Origin: Chelativorans sp. ZYF759 | GTDB lineage: Bacteria; Pseudomonadota; Alphaproteobacteria; Rhizobiales; Rhizobiaceae | DNA length: 50,081 nt | Direction: 5' to 3' | NCBI RefSeq assembly: GCF_012911015.1 | Contig: NZ_WVVV01000008.1 | Coordinates: 115,355-165,435 of the forward strand | Part shown: piece after piece, positions 38,813-47,733 of the stretch | Layout: each line of letters starts with the position of its first letter | Position numbering within the stretch: the first letter of the stretch is position 1 | Notes under the pieces: model-generated | Database searches by the model: none | Seen by the model: only the letters and a program-made list of their open reading frames with translations | Told to the model about the DNA's origin: nothing | Position numbers and translations under genes: made by a program

Positions 38813-39871
38813 ATGGAACTCGGACTCTACACTTTCGGCGATGTCGGCACCGACCCCGTGACGGGGCGCCACACCGGACCGGCCGAACGGCTGACGCAGC
38901 TTGTGGAGGAGATCGCGCTCGCCGACGAGGTCGGGCTCGACCTGTTCGGGCTGGGCGAACACCACCGTCCGGACTATGCGGTTTCGGCGCCCGCCGTGGC
39001 GCTGGCCGCCGCCTCCCAGCGCACCAAGAACATCAAGCTGTCGAGCGCGGTAACGGTCCTGAGCTCCGACGACCCCGTGCGCGTCTACCAGCAATATGCG
39101 ACGCTGGACAATCTCACCGGCGGCCGTGCGGAGATCATGGCCGGACGCGGTTCCTTCATCGAATCCTTTCCGCTATTCGGCCACGACCTGAACGACTACG
39201 ACACGCTGTTCGCCGAAAAGCTGTCCATGTTGATGAAGCTCAACGAGGGCGAACGCTTTTCCTGGCCGGGCGGCAAGCACACGCCGGCCGTCAATGATCG
39301 CGGCATCTATCCGCGTCCCGTCAACGACCGGCTGCCCCTCTGGATCGCCGTCGGCGGCACGCCGCAATCGGTGGTGCGCGCGGCAACGCTCGGCCTCCCT
39401 TTGGCACTCGCCATCATCGGCGGCGAGCCGGCACGCTTTGCGCCCTTCTTCGAGCTCCATCGCCAGGCAGCCGAGAAGGCCGGCCACGATCCCTCGAGCA
39501 TCAAGCGGTCCATCAACGTCCATGGTTTCGTGGCCGAGACCAAGCAGCAGGCTGCCGACATCTTCTATCCCGCCCAGGCCGAAGTGATGAATCGCATCGG
39601 CCGGGAGCGTGGCTGGCCGCCGACGAATCGTGCCCAGTTCGACGCCTCCATCGGACCGCGTGGCGCCAACTTCGTCGGCGGCCCTTCCGAGATGGTGGAC
39701 AAGATCCTCGCCCATCACGAGATCTTCGGCTTCGACCGCTTCGTCATCCAGATGGCGATCGGCGTCATGGAACACGCCAAGCTGATGAAGGCTATCGAGA
39801 TATTCGGCACCCGCGTCGCGCCTGAGGTGCGCAAGGCGGTGGGTGCGCGGATGTCGGCGGCGGCCGAGTGA
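38813..39871 (+). CDS. LLM-class flavin-dependent oxidoreductase
   Basis: This bacterial-luciferase-like monooxygenase or dehydrogenase has 352 residues and a TIM barrel. Family segments are [65 protein letters not shown] and [17 protein letters not shown]. It would use reduced FMN (or F420 in some relatives); the substrate is unknown. The ATG at 38813 has a GGAGA site. It is followed 43 bases on by a second LLM gene, with which it probably shares the promoter. Confidence 0.85.
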   Translation: MELGLYTFGDVGTDPVTGRHTGPAERLTQLVEEIALADEVGLDLFGLGEHHRPDYAVSAPAVALAAASQRTKNIKLSSAVTVLSSDDPVRVYQQYATLDNLTGGRAEIMAGRGSFIESFPLFGHDLNDYDTLFAEKLSMLMKLNEGERFSWPGGKHTPAVNDRGIYPRPVNDRLPLWIAVGGTPQSVVRAATLGLPLALAIIGGEPARFAPFFELHRQAAEKAGHDPSSIKRSINVHGFVAETKQQAADIFYPAQAEVMNRIGRERGWPPTNRAQFDASIGPRGANFVGGPSEMVDKILAHHEIFGFDRFVIQMAIGVMEHAKLMKAIEIFGTRVAPEVRKAVGARMSAAAE

Positions 39872-39914
39872 GATCGGTTTTGGTGGGACGCGACACCGTG
39901 CCTATATGCGCCTC

Positions 39915-40925
39915 ATGACCAAGCTCTCCATCCTCGATCTTTCGCCCATCGTCGAAGGCGGCACAGCCGCCGAATCGCTTGCCAACACGGCGGATCTCGC
40001 ACGGCATGCCGAAGCGCTCGGCTACACCCGCTACTGGCTGGCCGAGCACCACAACATGCCGGGCATCGCCAGTGCCGCGACCTCGGTGGTGATCGGCCAT
40101 GTCGCGGCCGCCACCTCGTCGATCCGTGTGGGTGCCGGCGGCATCATGCTGCCCAATCATTCGCCCCTCGTCATCGCCGAGCAGTTCGGGACACTGGCCA
40201 CGCTCTATCCGGACCGCATCGACCTCGGTCTCGGCCGGGCGCCGGGCACCGACATGGCGACGGCCCGGGCCCTGCGCCGCCACATGAACATGGACGTCGA
40301 TTCCTTCCCCCACGACGTGGTGGAACTGATGTCCTATCTCAGCGACGAAGGGCCGGTGGGTCGCGTGCAAGCGATACCGGGGCAGGGCACCAACGTGCCA
40401 CTATGGATATTGGGTTCGAGCCTCTATGGCGCGCAGCTGGCCGCGGCGCTCGGCCTGCCCTACGCCTTCGCCTCGCATTTTGCGCCTGCCGAACTCGACC
40501 GTGCGCTCGAGATCTATCGCGCCCAGTTCAAGCCCTCGGTCCATCTCGACCGGCCCTATGCGATGCCAGCTATGAGTGTGGTCGCGGCCGAGACCGACGA
40601 GGAGGCGCGATACCTGTTCACCTCGACGCAGCAGGCCTTCGTCAATCTGCGTTCGGGCCGTCCGGGGCCGCTGCCGCGGCCTGTCGAAGGCTATGCCGAG
40701 AATTTGGAACCGGCAGCCCAGGCCATCCTCGCCCACACGCTTGCCTGTGCCGTGGTGGGATCGCCGGACACGGTGCGCAAGGGGATTGCCGATTTCCAGG
40801 CGCGGACCGGCGCCGACGAGATTATCGTCGCAGCCCAAATGCACGATCACGGCGCCAGGCGACGTTCAATGGAGATCGTGGCCGACATGGCAGATCTTCA
40901 GGGCATGGCCCGCGCCGCCGAGTAG
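39915..40925 (+). CDS. LLM-class flavin-dependent oxidoreductase, MsnO8-like
   Basis: This second luciferase-like enzyme of about 336 residues starts [108 protein letters not shown], the pattern of the MsnO8-type LLM group. ATG codons at 39906 and 39915 are both possible and neither has a ribosome-binding site; 39915 is used because family members begin close to LSxLDLSP. It is only distantly like the preceding LLM protein, so the pair is not a recent duplication. Confidence 0.85.
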   Translation: MTKLSILDLSPIVEGGTAAESLANTADLARHAEALGYTRYWLAEHHNMPGIASAATSVVIGHVAAATSSIRVGAGGIMLPNHSPLVIAEQFGTLATLYPDRIDLGLGRAPGTDMATARALRRHMNMDVDSFPHDVVELMSYLSDEGPVGRVQAIPGQGTNVPLWILGSSLYGAQLAAALGLPYAFASHFAPAELDRALEIYRAQFKPSVHLDRPYAMPAMSVVAAETDEEARYLFTSTQQAFVNLRSGRPGPLPRPVEGYAENLEPAAQAILAHTLACAVVGSPDTVRKGIADFQARTGADEIIVAAQMHDHGARRRSMEIVADMADLQGMARAAE

Positions 40926-40949
40926 ACGGCGCGGTTATCGCAGGAAACG

Positions 40950-41486
40950 TTACCCGCGCGGACGGCACTCGCCACGGTTGACGATCTCGGCGCCGGCGGC
41001 ATTTGCCTCGCAAGAATTGCCGAATGTCTGCGTACGGCGACCAACGCGGCCGCAGACCGGATCGTAGATCATCGGGCACGCGACCGGCTGCCGGCCAGGC
41101 CTTTCGGGACGCGATGTCCGGCATTCGCCAGAGTAGAGAATGCGCGCGCGTTCGGCTTCGGCGACACATGCATTGCCATAAGTCTGGGTCTGGCCGTTTC
41201 GCTCTCCGCACACGGGATTGTATTCGCGCGTGCACGCGGTCGGTGCCGGCGGCTGGCGGCGGCACTCTCCGGGATGGATGATACGGGCGCGATCGCGCTC
41301 TGCTTCGCAGGCATTGCCGTAGGTGGAACGCTCTCCGCGACGTTCGCCGCAGACCGGATCGTAGACGGCAAGGCACGCCTGATCCCTGTCGCGGGGTGGC
41401 GGCGGAGGTCCCCTGTCGTCGACGACAACAGTGCAGCCTGCCAGAACAAGCAGGGCGGATACGATCGAAAGGCCTAAGAATTTCAT
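40950..41486 (-). CDS. Lipoprotein with three four-cysteine Kazal-type inhibitor domains
   Basis: This 178-residue predicted outer-membrane lipoprotein has a signal with lipobox LAGC (Cys18, followed by Thr), a Pro/Asp-rich spacer (23-36) and three Kazal-like units (38-75, 85-122, 137-174). Each has C-x7-C-x13-C-x14-C with the core PVCG and Y/F-GN-x-C. Cysteines 1 and 5 of classical six-cysteine Kazal domains are missing while those of the 2-4 and 3-6 bridges remain. The predicted P1 residues (C2+2) differ: Ala40, Arg87 and Met139. It may inhibit foreign or own serine proteases at the cell surface. GAGGAA precedes the ATG. Confidence 0.85.
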   Translation of the reverse strand: MKFLGLSIVSALLVLAGCTVVVDDRGPPPPPRDRDQACLAVYDPVCGERRGERSTYGNACEAERDRARIIHPGECRRQPPAPTACTREYNPVCGERNGQTQTYGNACVAEAERARILYSGECRTSRPERPGRQPVACPMIYDPVCGRVGRRTQTFGNSCEANAAGAEIVNRGECRPRG

Positions 41487-41571
41487 GAGGTGGTTCCTCT
41501 CCGTAGTACGCCCCGGCGGCATGGGTAGTCCGGAAAACGGGCGACTGCAATCTGCTTATTCATTGTCCATG

Positions 41572-42798
41572 CTATCTTAATGTCCCGACCAGCTCCGCAT
41601 CCGGCCAGCAGGTTGGCTGGCGTCCGTTGCGCTGCTGCCAGTCGCCGATCGAGCGGCGCGTCCTGAATCCGACGAGGCCATCCGCGCCGCCCACGTCGTA
41701 GCCCAGTCGTTCGAGCCCGCGCTGCATGCCTGCGATGTCGGAACGGTAGAGGCCGGCCACGTTGCGCCAGGAGTTCGCAAAGCGAATGTCTCCATAGGTG
41801 ATGCGGTCGCCCGCATGGCCCACGAAGAGGGCGTAGAGGTCGCTCTCGTTATATTCCTTCAGGACGTAGAAGTTCGGCGTCACGATGAAGGCGGGACCGT
41901 AACGCCCGGCCGGCATCATCAGAAAACCCTGGCCGCGCAGTTCGTGATCCGGAAAGGCGCGTCCGCCCACCCGGCTGACGCCCATCGAAGCCCATTCGGA
42001 AATCGGGCGCCCGCGATCCGGGCCTTCCAGCGCGCAGGAAACGCTGGCAGGCACCTCCACCTCGAAACCCCAGTCGCGCCCGCGCACCCAGCCGTGGCTG
42101 GCAAGATAATTGGCGATGGAAGCCAGCGTATCGGCCTCGGAACCCCAGATGTCGGCGCGACGGCTGCCGTCGAAGGCGACTGCATATTCGAGATAGGAAG
42201 TGGGCAGGAACTGCGGCTGACCGAGCGCCCCGGCCCAGGAGGACTTCATCCGGTCCACGGTTGCGTAGCCCCGCTCCAGCATGACCAGCGCTGCGATGAT
42301 TTCTGCGCGAAACATCTCCTTGCGTCGCGCCATGAAGGCCTTGGTGGCGAGCACCTCGATCGCATTATGCGGAATCGAGGCATTGCCGAAGGCCGATTCG
42401 CGGCCCCAAACCGCAAGCAGCACGCCGCCCGGGACGCCGAAGCGCTGCTCCAGCGACTGGAGTATTGCGGCATGGCGCTGGGCCCGCTGGCGGCCGCCAT
42501 TGACGATGCCGGCCACGATGTTCTCGGCGAAATAGGCCGACGGCTGCCCGAATTCGGCCTGGTGCTGGGCCTGGGGAACCTGGGCCTGCTGACCCGGCAC
42601 GACGAGGTCGGGAAGACGCAGATTGGGCGAAATGCCGGCAAAGGCGGTATTGAATGTGGCTGTGGAGATGCCGTTGCGCGAGGCTTCGGGCCACAGGTCG
42701 CCGCGCAGCCATTCGGCGAACTGGCGGTTGATATCGGCATAGGCCGGCATGGCGAGCAACACCGAAAACATGAACAGCAGGCAGGCCAGGGGTCTCAT
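41572..42798 (-). CDS. Lytic murein transglycosylase, MltB type with peptidoglycan-binding domain
   Basis: This secreted 408-residue protein has a signal peptide (1 to about 22, ending PAYA), a family 3 (MltB/SLT_2) lytic transglycosylase domain (about 23-325; catalytic Glu in LLAVWGRESAFG, and GALGQPQFLPTSYLEYAVAFDG) and a C-terminal PG_binding_1 domain (about 345-405, GMQRGLERLGYDVGGADGLVGFRTRRSI). It cleaves glycan strands to 1,6-anhydro-muropeptides. There is no lipobox, so it is periplasmic. GGAGGA stands 8 bases before the ATG. Confidence 0.93.
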   Translation of the reverse strand: MRPLACLLFMFSVLLAMPAYADINRQFAEWLRGDLWPEASRNGISTATFNTAFAGISPNLRLPDLVVPGQQAQVPQAQHQAEFGQPSAYFAENIVAGIVNGGRQRAQRHAAILQSLEQRFGVPGGVLLAVWGRESAFGNASIPHNAIEVLATKAFMARRKEMFRAEIIAALVMLERGYATVDRMKSSWAGALGQPQFLPTSYLEYAVAFDGSRRADIWGSEADTLASIANYLASHGWVRGRDWGFEVEVPASVSCALEGPDRGRPISEWASMGVSRVGGRAFPDHELRGQGFLMMPAGRYGPAFIVTPNFYVLKEYNESDLYALFVGHAGDRITYGDIRFANSWRNVAGLYRSDIAGMQRGLERLGYDVGGADGLVGFRTRRSIGDWQQRNGRQPTCWPDAELVGTLR

Positions 42799-42821
42799 CC
42801 GCTTATCCTCCGCTCGCGGTT

Positions 42822-43427
42822 TCAGAATGCCGTGCGCGATTTCAGCGCGGCGGTCAGCGTTCCCTCATCCAGGTAGTCCAGCTCGCCGCCGACCGGCACG
42901 CCATGGGCGAGCCGTGTCACCTTCACGTCGAGATCCGCAAGCTGGTCGGTGATGTAATGCGCCGTCGTCTGCCCCTCGACCGTGGCATTGACGGCCAGGA
43001 TGATCTCGCGCACCTCGCCCTCGGCCACGCGCGAAACGAGGCTGGCGATGTTGAGATCGTCCGGCCCGATGCCGTCGAGCGGCGACAGCGTGCCGCCGAG
43101 CACATGGTAGCGCGTGTTCATCGCGGCAGCCCGTTCCAGCGCCCACAGATCCGACACGTCCTCGACCACGATGAGCGTGGTGGGATCGCGCCGCGCATCG
43201 GTGCAGATCGTGCAGGGATCGGAGGTATCGACATTGCCGCAGGTCGAGCAGACCCGGACCTTGTCCACCGCTTCCGCCATGGCGCCGGCCAGCGGCGCCA
43301 TCAGCTGATCCTTCTTCTTGATCAGGTGCAGCGCCGCCCGGCGCGCCGAACGCGGCCCGAGCCCCGGCACCTTGGCGAGCAGCTGGATCAGGCGTTCGAT
43401 CTCGGGGCCGGCGATTCGTTTCGACAT
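42822..43427 (-). CDS. recR: Recombination protein RecR
   Basis: This 201-residue recombination mediator (RecFOR pathway) has the N-terminal helix-hairpin-helix ([24 protein letters not shown]), the zinc finger [16 protein letters not shown], the Toprim domain with [12 protein letters not shown] and [13 protein letters not shown], and the Walker-like [19 protein letters not shown]. The ring would load RecA at gapped DNA. Its usual partners ybaB and dnaX lie further on, separated by two genes. Confidence 0.97.
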   Translation of the reverse strand: MSKRIAGPEIERLIQLLAKVPGLGPRSARRAALHLIKKKDQLMAPLAGAMAEAVDKVRVCSTCGNVDTSDPCTICTDARRDPTTLIVVEDVSDLWALERAAAMNTRYHVLGGTLSPLDGIGPDDLNIASLVSRVAEGEVREIILAVNATVEGQTTAHYITDQLADLDVKVTRLAHGVPVGGELDYLDEGTLTAALKSRTAF

Positions 43428-43522
43428 GGTCAGGATTTATCCGGGAATGCAGGATTTGGGTAGCGCGAGCATGGCGAAGAGCTATCTTTGCCGCCAGCTT
43501 CCGCCTGCAGGAGAGACAAGCA

Positions 43523-44026
43523 ATGTCCGAGGTTACCATCCGCGTCGCCACGCCCGACGATCTCGGAGTTCTGTCGGAACTGATCGCGGCGTCCTACGCC
43601 ATGCTCGACAACGGTGCCTACGAGGCCGCGAGACTGGCAGCGGCACTTCCGATCATGTCGCGCGCCAACCCGAACCTCCTGGCAAGCGGCACCTATTTCG
43701 TCGCCGAGGCGGATGGCGAGCCCGCCGCCTGTGGCGGCTGGGCCCGCGAGACGCCCGGGACCGGCGAAATCGAGGAAGGGGTGACCCATATCCGCCACTT
43801 CGCCACGCATCCGGCGCATCTGCGCAAGGGCATTGCCCGTCTGCTGCTTGACCGCTGTCTCCGGGAGGCCGCGGCCTCCAGCGCGCATGTCATCAAGAGC
43901 CAGTCGACGCTGATGGCGGAGAGCTTCTACGCCGCGGCCGGCTTCCGCCGCATCCGCCTGATGGAGGCGGAAATGGCGCCGGGCATCAGCCTGCCGGTCG
44001 TCGAGATGGCACGCGACCTGCCTTAG
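43523..44026 (+). CDS. GNAT-family N-acetyltransferase
   Basis: This 167-residue acetyltransferase has the GNAT core: TIRVATPDDLGVLSELIAASY, a central beta strand FVAEADGEPAACGGW, the acetyl-CoA-binding segment IRHFATHPAHLRKGIARLLLDRCLREA (motif A, H-x-x-x-K-G-I variant of Q/R-x-x-G-x-G/A) and FYAAAGFRRIRLME. The substrate is unknown. It is the only plus-strand gene in the recR-dnaX stretch, which suggests a local insertion. Confidence 0.88.
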   Translation: MSEVTIRVATPDDLGVLSELIAASYAMLDNGAYEAARLAAALPIMSRANPNLLASGTYFVAEADGEPAACGGWARETPGTGEIEEGVTHIRHFATHPAHLRKGIARLLLDRCLREAAASSAHVIKSQSTLMAESFYAAAGFRRIRLMEAEMAPGISLPVVEMARDLP

Positions 44027-44042
44027 CCCCGGACCGCGAATC

Positions 44043-44549
44043 TCAGCGCCGCTCGTAGAAGGCGTTGCCGCCGGCTTCCAGCACGTAATGCATGTTGCGA
44101 TAGGGGAAGGTGAGCCCGGCCTGGTGGAAGAACTTGGCGCTGTGCACCTTCGGGTGGCGCTTGCCGCTCAGGACCGCCGAAGCCGCCGCCTCGACATCCG
44201 GCAGCGCCGGCGAATTCATGGCCCGCGACATCACGCCGGGCGCGAACTGGTTCTTCTGCCCCACCACGGCGCAGATGCTGTCGGGGTAGCGGGGCGAATC
44301 GACCCGGTTCATCACCACGGTGCCGACCGCAACCATGCCTTCATGGCTGGAACGGTGCGATTCGAAGAACATCGCCCGCGCCATGCATTCATGGTCGCGG
44401 CTCGAATATCCGCTGGTGGTCGTGTGGGTGGTGGACGAGCTGGCCAATTCCGACAGAACGCCGGTGCTCGAGGAACAGGCGGCGAAGAATGGCGCGATCA
44501 GCGCCAGGGCGCACGGCAAGAGCCGCTGCCGATCCGGCTTGGGAAACAC
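44043..44549 (-). CDS. SleB-type cell wall hydrolase lipoprotein
   Basis: This 168-residue protein has a membrane-export signal ending FFAAC, a probable lipobox, a Ser/Thr-rich spacer and a Hydrolase_2 (SleB-like) domain (about 55-168): CMARAMFFESHRSSHEGMVAVGTVVMNRVDSPRYPDSICAVVGQKNQFAPGV and later KFFHQAGLTFP. The conserved glutamate lies in FFESHRSSHEG. Such proteins cut peptidoglycan. The frame begins with no good ATG; the GTG at 44549, behind AGAGGG, puts the signal sequence at the N-terminus and is preferred to a TTG at 44618. Confidence 0.8.
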   Translation of the reverse strand: MFPKPDRQRLLPCALALIAPFFAACSSSTGVLSELASSSTTHTTTSGYSSRDHECMARAMFFESHRSSHEGMVAVGTVVMNRVDSPRYPDSICAVVGQKNQFAPGVMSRAMNSPALPDVEAAASAVLSGKRHPKVHSAKFFHQAGLTFPYRNMHYVLEAGGNAFYERR

Positions 44550-44645
44550 GATACAGATACCCTCTCCAGGCGCCGCCCGCCGCCCCGATCCGGCCCATAA
44601 GCCGACCTTTTCGGGCAAAAACGTGGCAGCGCCGGGATAGCGGGC

Positions 44646-44969
44646 TCAGAAAGGCAGCTTCATGCCCGGCGGAATCGGCAGGCCGGCCGTCATTTCGCGC
44701 GTCTTTTCCTGCATGGCCGCGTCGAGCTTGGCCTTGGCGTCGTTGTGGGCGGCGAGGATGAGATCCTCAAGCACCTCCACATCGTCTTCCTTGAACAGCG
44801 ACGGGTCGATTTTCAGCGCGCGCATCTCGAACTTGCCCGACAGCGTGACCTCCACCAGCCCACCGCCCGCATGGCCCGAGACCTCCATCGTGGCGATCTC
44901 CTCCTGCAGCTTCTGGAAGCGTTCCTGCATCTCGCGGGCCTTGCCCATCATGCCCATAAGGTCTTTCAT
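44646..44969 (-). CDS. ybaB: YbaB/EbfC nucleoid-associated protein
   Basis: This small DNA-binding protein has 107 residues: [78 protein letters not shown], the full YbaB/EbfC signature. It forms tweezer-like dimers that bind DNA without strong sequence preference. The ATG at 44969 lies 22 bases after the dnaX stop, and co-transcription with dnaX is expected. Confidence 0.95.
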   Translation of the reverse strand: MKDLMGMMGKAREMQERFQKLQEEIATMEVSGHAGGGLVEVTLSGKFEMRALKIDPSLFKEDDVEVLEDLILAAHNDAKAKLDAAMQEKTREMTAGLPIPPGMKLPF

Positions 44970-44991
44970 GCTGGTCTCCGTATATCGGGGG

Positions 44992-46800
44992 TCAGAGCGA
45001 CCCGTCATCGTCGTCAATGTCGGTTTCGACCGGCGGTTCCGTCTCGTCGCTTTCGGCCACGAGATCCGGTAGCCGCACGTCGATGATCCTGGCGCCGGGA
45101 AAGCGCGACATGATGGCGGCCACGGTCGGATCGGCGCGTGCGTCGACCAGCGCGGTGTCGCGCCTGGCCTCCTCCATCTCGGCAAGCGTCTGCCCGCCCG
45201 TCTCGCGCGAGACGGAGATGATCCAGCGCCGGCCGGTCCATTCCTGCAGCTTCTTGCCGAGATCGCCAACGAGTGTGCGCGGCGCATCGTCCGTCGGCAC
45301 CATCTCGATGCGCCCGGGTTCGATCTTCACCGGTCGCACGCAGCGCTTGATCAGCACCTTGAAGGCGAGGTCCCGCTTCTGGTCGGCGAGTGCCGCGATA
45401 TCGGCGAGGCTGGCGATGCGCGGGCCCGGCTGGTGCTCGGGTTCAAGCTGCGGTGCAGGTGCCATGTCGCGCGCCTCTTCGCTGCGCACCAGCCGCATGG
45501 TCTGGCCCTGGGGGCCGCCGCCCGCCGGCAGGCTTGTCGTGGCCACCGCCTGGGTGCCGCCAGTGTCGCTCATGCCGCCGCCATTGCCCGATGGACGCGG
45601 CGGCGCCGGGGCGGCCGGCTCGGGCGCAGCCCCGCCTTCCAGCGCCTTCAGCGCCTCGTCCAGCGTCGGCAGGTCGGCCGCATGGGCCAGCCGGATCAGC
45701 ACCATCTCGGCCGCATCGATCGGCCGCGCGGCATTCTGCACCTCCGCGATGCCCTTGAGCAGCATCTGCCAGGAGCGCGAGAGCGCCCGCACGGGCAGCG
45801 TCTGCGCGAATTCGAGACCGCGCACCCGCTCCTCCTGCGAGAGCGAGGCGTCGCTGGCCACCTCCGGCACGAAGCGCAGGCGGGTGACGAGATGATTGAA
45901 TTCGGCAAGGTCGGAGAGAACGGTCGCGGGATCGGCGCCGGCATCGTATTGCGCGCGCAACTCGCCGAGTGCGCCCGCCACGTCGCCCTTCATCAGCGTC
46001 TCGAACAGGTCGATGACACGGGCCCGGTCGGCCAGCCCCAGCATGTCGCGCACGGCCTGCGCGGTGACCTTGGCCGAGGAATGGGCGATCGCCTGGTCGA
46101 AGATCGACAGCGCGTCGCGCATGGAGCCTTCCGACGCGCGCGCGACCATGGCGAGCGCCTCGTCCTCGGCCTCGACCTCCTCCAGCGCCGCGATGCGGGC
46201 CAGCTCGCCCGTGATCATCGCCGGCTCGATGCGGCGCAGGTCGAAGCGCTGGCAGCGCGACAGGATGGTGATCGGGACTTTTCGGATCTCGGTCGTGGCG
46301 AAGATGAATTTTACATGCGGCGGCGGCTCTTCCAGCGTCTTGAGCATGGCGTTGAACGCCCCGCCCGACAGCATGTGCACCTCGTCGATGATGTAGACTT
46401 TGTAGCGCGCCGACACCGGCGCATATCGCACCTGCTCGAGCAGGTCGCGCATGTTGTCGACGCCGGTATGCGAGGCCGCGTCCATCTCGGTGACGTCGAC
46501 ATGCCGGCCCTCCATGATGGCCTGGCAATGCACCCCGGCCTCGGAGAGCTCGACGGTCGGCTGGTCGATCGAATCGGTCTTGTAGTTGAGCGCGCGCGCG
46601 AGGATGCGCGCCGTCGTGGTCTTGCCCACCCCGCGCACGCCGGTCAGCATCCAGGCCTGCGCGATGCGGCCGGACGAAAACGCGTTTGTGAGCGTGCGCA
46701 CCATCGGCGCCTGGCCGACGAGCGTGGAAAAATCCGAAGGCCGGTATTTGCGCGCCAGCACGCGATAGGCGGGGCCCTTGGACGCTGCGGTCTGGTCCAT
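44992..46800 (-). CDS. dnaX: DNA polymerase III subunit tau/gamma
   Basis: This 602-residue clamp-loader subunit shows Walker [10 protein letters not shown] (about 54-62), Walker [14 protein letters not shown] motif [12 protein letters not shown], sensor 2 region [13 protein letters not shown], then a Pro/Gly-rich linker (about 395-450) and the C-terminal tau domain with an acidic tail. The zinc module between Walker A and EMDAASHTG is degenerate: only Cys92 is left of the four cysteines known from E. coli DnaX. No A-run slippery site is seen, so only the long tau form is expected. The ATG at 46800 gives the normal start; the SRP RNA lies just upstream on the same strand. Confidence 0.95.
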   Translation of the reverse strand: MDQTAASKGPAYRVLARKYRPSDFSTLVGQAPMVRTLTNAFSSGRIAQAWMLTGVRGVGKTTTARILARALNYKTDSIDQPTVELSEAGVHCQAIMEGRHVDVTEMDAASHTGVDNMRDLLEQVRYAPVSARYKVYIIDEVHMLSGGAFNAMLKTLEEPPPHVKFIFATTEIRKVPITILSRCQRFDLRRIEPAMITGELARIAALEEVEAEDEALAMVARASEGSMRDALSIFDQAIAHSSAKVTAQAVRDMLGLADRARVIDLFETLMKGDVAGALGELRAQYDAGADPATVLSDLAEFNHLVTRLRFVPEVASDASLSQEERVRGLEFAQTLPVRALSRSWQMLLKGIAEVQNAARPIDAAEMVLIRLAHAADLPTLDEALKALEGGAAPEPAAPAPPRPSGNGGGMSDTGGTQAVATTSLPAGGGPQGQTMRLVRSEEARDMAPAPQLEPEHQPGPRIASLADIAALADQKRDLAFKVLIKRCVRPVKIEPGRIEMVPTDDAPRTLVGDLGKKLQEWTGRRWIISVSRETGGQTLAEMEEARRDTALVDARADPTVAAIMSRFPGARIIDVRLPDLVAESDETEPPVETDIDDDDGSL

Positions 46801-46902
46801 GCCTGGCTGTCGCTCCCCTAGCTTGCGTTCCGGCCGAATTCGCCGGGCGAAGCTTGGACCCCGGCACGCGACGGCGTCAATGGCACCGGCAGTGGAGAAG
46901 GT

Positions 46903-46999
46903 GGGAGGCTGGCACGGTGACCCGTGCCGGAGCTCGTTAGGGCTGCTTCCTTCCGGACCTGACCCGGTTGGCGAGTGGCTCGTCCACCACCAACCTCCC
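46903..46999 (-). ncRNA. ffs: Bacterial small signal recognition particle RNA (4.5S)
   Basis: The minus strand carries the SRP domain IV core GGTCAGGTCCGGAAGGAAGC (46960-46941 region) with the GGAA tetraloop and asymmetric bulge. The ends GGGAGG (46999-46994) and CCTCCC (46908-46903) pair to close the rod, giving 97 nt, the usual length. The RNA binds Ffh and targets membrane proteins to SecYEG. It precedes dnaX, a common location in alphaproteobacteria. Confidence 0.93.
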
Positions 47000-47189
47000 G
47001 GCTCCCATATCGGGGATAGGGAAAGGAAATGCAAGGGTGGGGGTGGATCGGAGTGACGTCTTGTTGGGGGCCGGAAGCGGATGGGCAGGTTTCAGCCGGA
47101 ATCTTTGGTTTGCCGACCTTTGCATTCGGAAATCTTGAAGTTGTGATCCTGAATGCCGTCAGTTCATGCCTGGAAACACCAAAGTCGGA

Positions 47190-47666
47190 TCAGAAATGGG
47201 GGCGAGGCCTCACCCGTGGTTTGATGATACCCCCAGCCACCAGGGCCCACCATACGAACACCGGCTGGAATGCCAGCCTTGCCCAGTAGTACCATTCGGA
47301 TTGCGGCAGGCCGTCCACGTTCAGGCCGCCGAGAGCGTTGGCGATATTGGCCGGAAACACGGCGACGAAATAGGCAGCCAGCGCCAGCCCTGCCAACCCC
47401 CTGGTCTGCGGGAACAACAGCCCGATGGCGCCAGCGATTTCGCACAATCCCGTGAAGACCGCGAGAAAAAGGGGAGCCGGCAGAAAGCCTTCGATCATCG
47501 CGACATAGCGTTCGGGAGTGAGCAGATGGTCGACGCCGAAGATCAACAGGCCTGCCACAAGTCCATGGCGCATGGAGTTCCTCCAGCCTCCCCAGCGCAA
47601 GAGGCCCATGGCGGCCGCGCCTGCACTGAGAAGGGTTATGACAATGAGGACAACGAGAAACAGCAT
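47190..47666 (-). CDS. DoxX-like membrane protein
   Basis: This 158-residue four-helix membrane protein has the DoxX-family pattern: FGVDHLLTPERYVAMIEGFLPAPLFLAVFTGLCEIAGAIGLLFPQTRGLAGLALAAYFVAVFPANIANAL followed by EWYYWARLAFQPVFVWWAL. DoxX relatives are linked to thiosulfate or redox stress, but most are uncharacterised. A TTG at 47696 is possible; the ATG at 47666 with GAGG five bases upstream is preferred. It is divergent from the adjacent TetR gene, which probably controls it. Confidence 0.82.
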   Translation of the reverse strand: MLFLVVLIVITLLSAGAAAMGLLRWGGWRNSMRHGLVAGLLIFGVDHLLTPERYVAMIEGFLPAPLFLAVFTGLCEIAGAIGLLFPQTRGLAGLALAAYFVAVFPANIANALGGLNVDGLPQSEWYYWARLAFQPVFVWWALVAGGIIKPRVRPRPHF

Positions 47667-47703
47667 GACAGCCTCAGACCAGAATGTTAGCAGCAATCAC
47701 ATC

Positions 47704-47733
47704 GCCCTAGCCATATATGTAAGCGGTGTCAAC
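47704..47733 (-). promoter_or_regulatory. Promoter/operator between the DoxX-like and TetR genes
   Basis: On the minus strand TTGACA (47732-47727) is followed after 17 bases by TAGGGC (47709-47704), a weak -10, giving transcription of the DoxX-like gene. The stretch between contains TTACATATATG, and TGT...ACA ends at 47718-47734 are imperfectly symmetric. TetR-family operators often have this form. The -35 touches the TetR start codon, so a bound repressor would control both genes. Confidence 0.4.
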
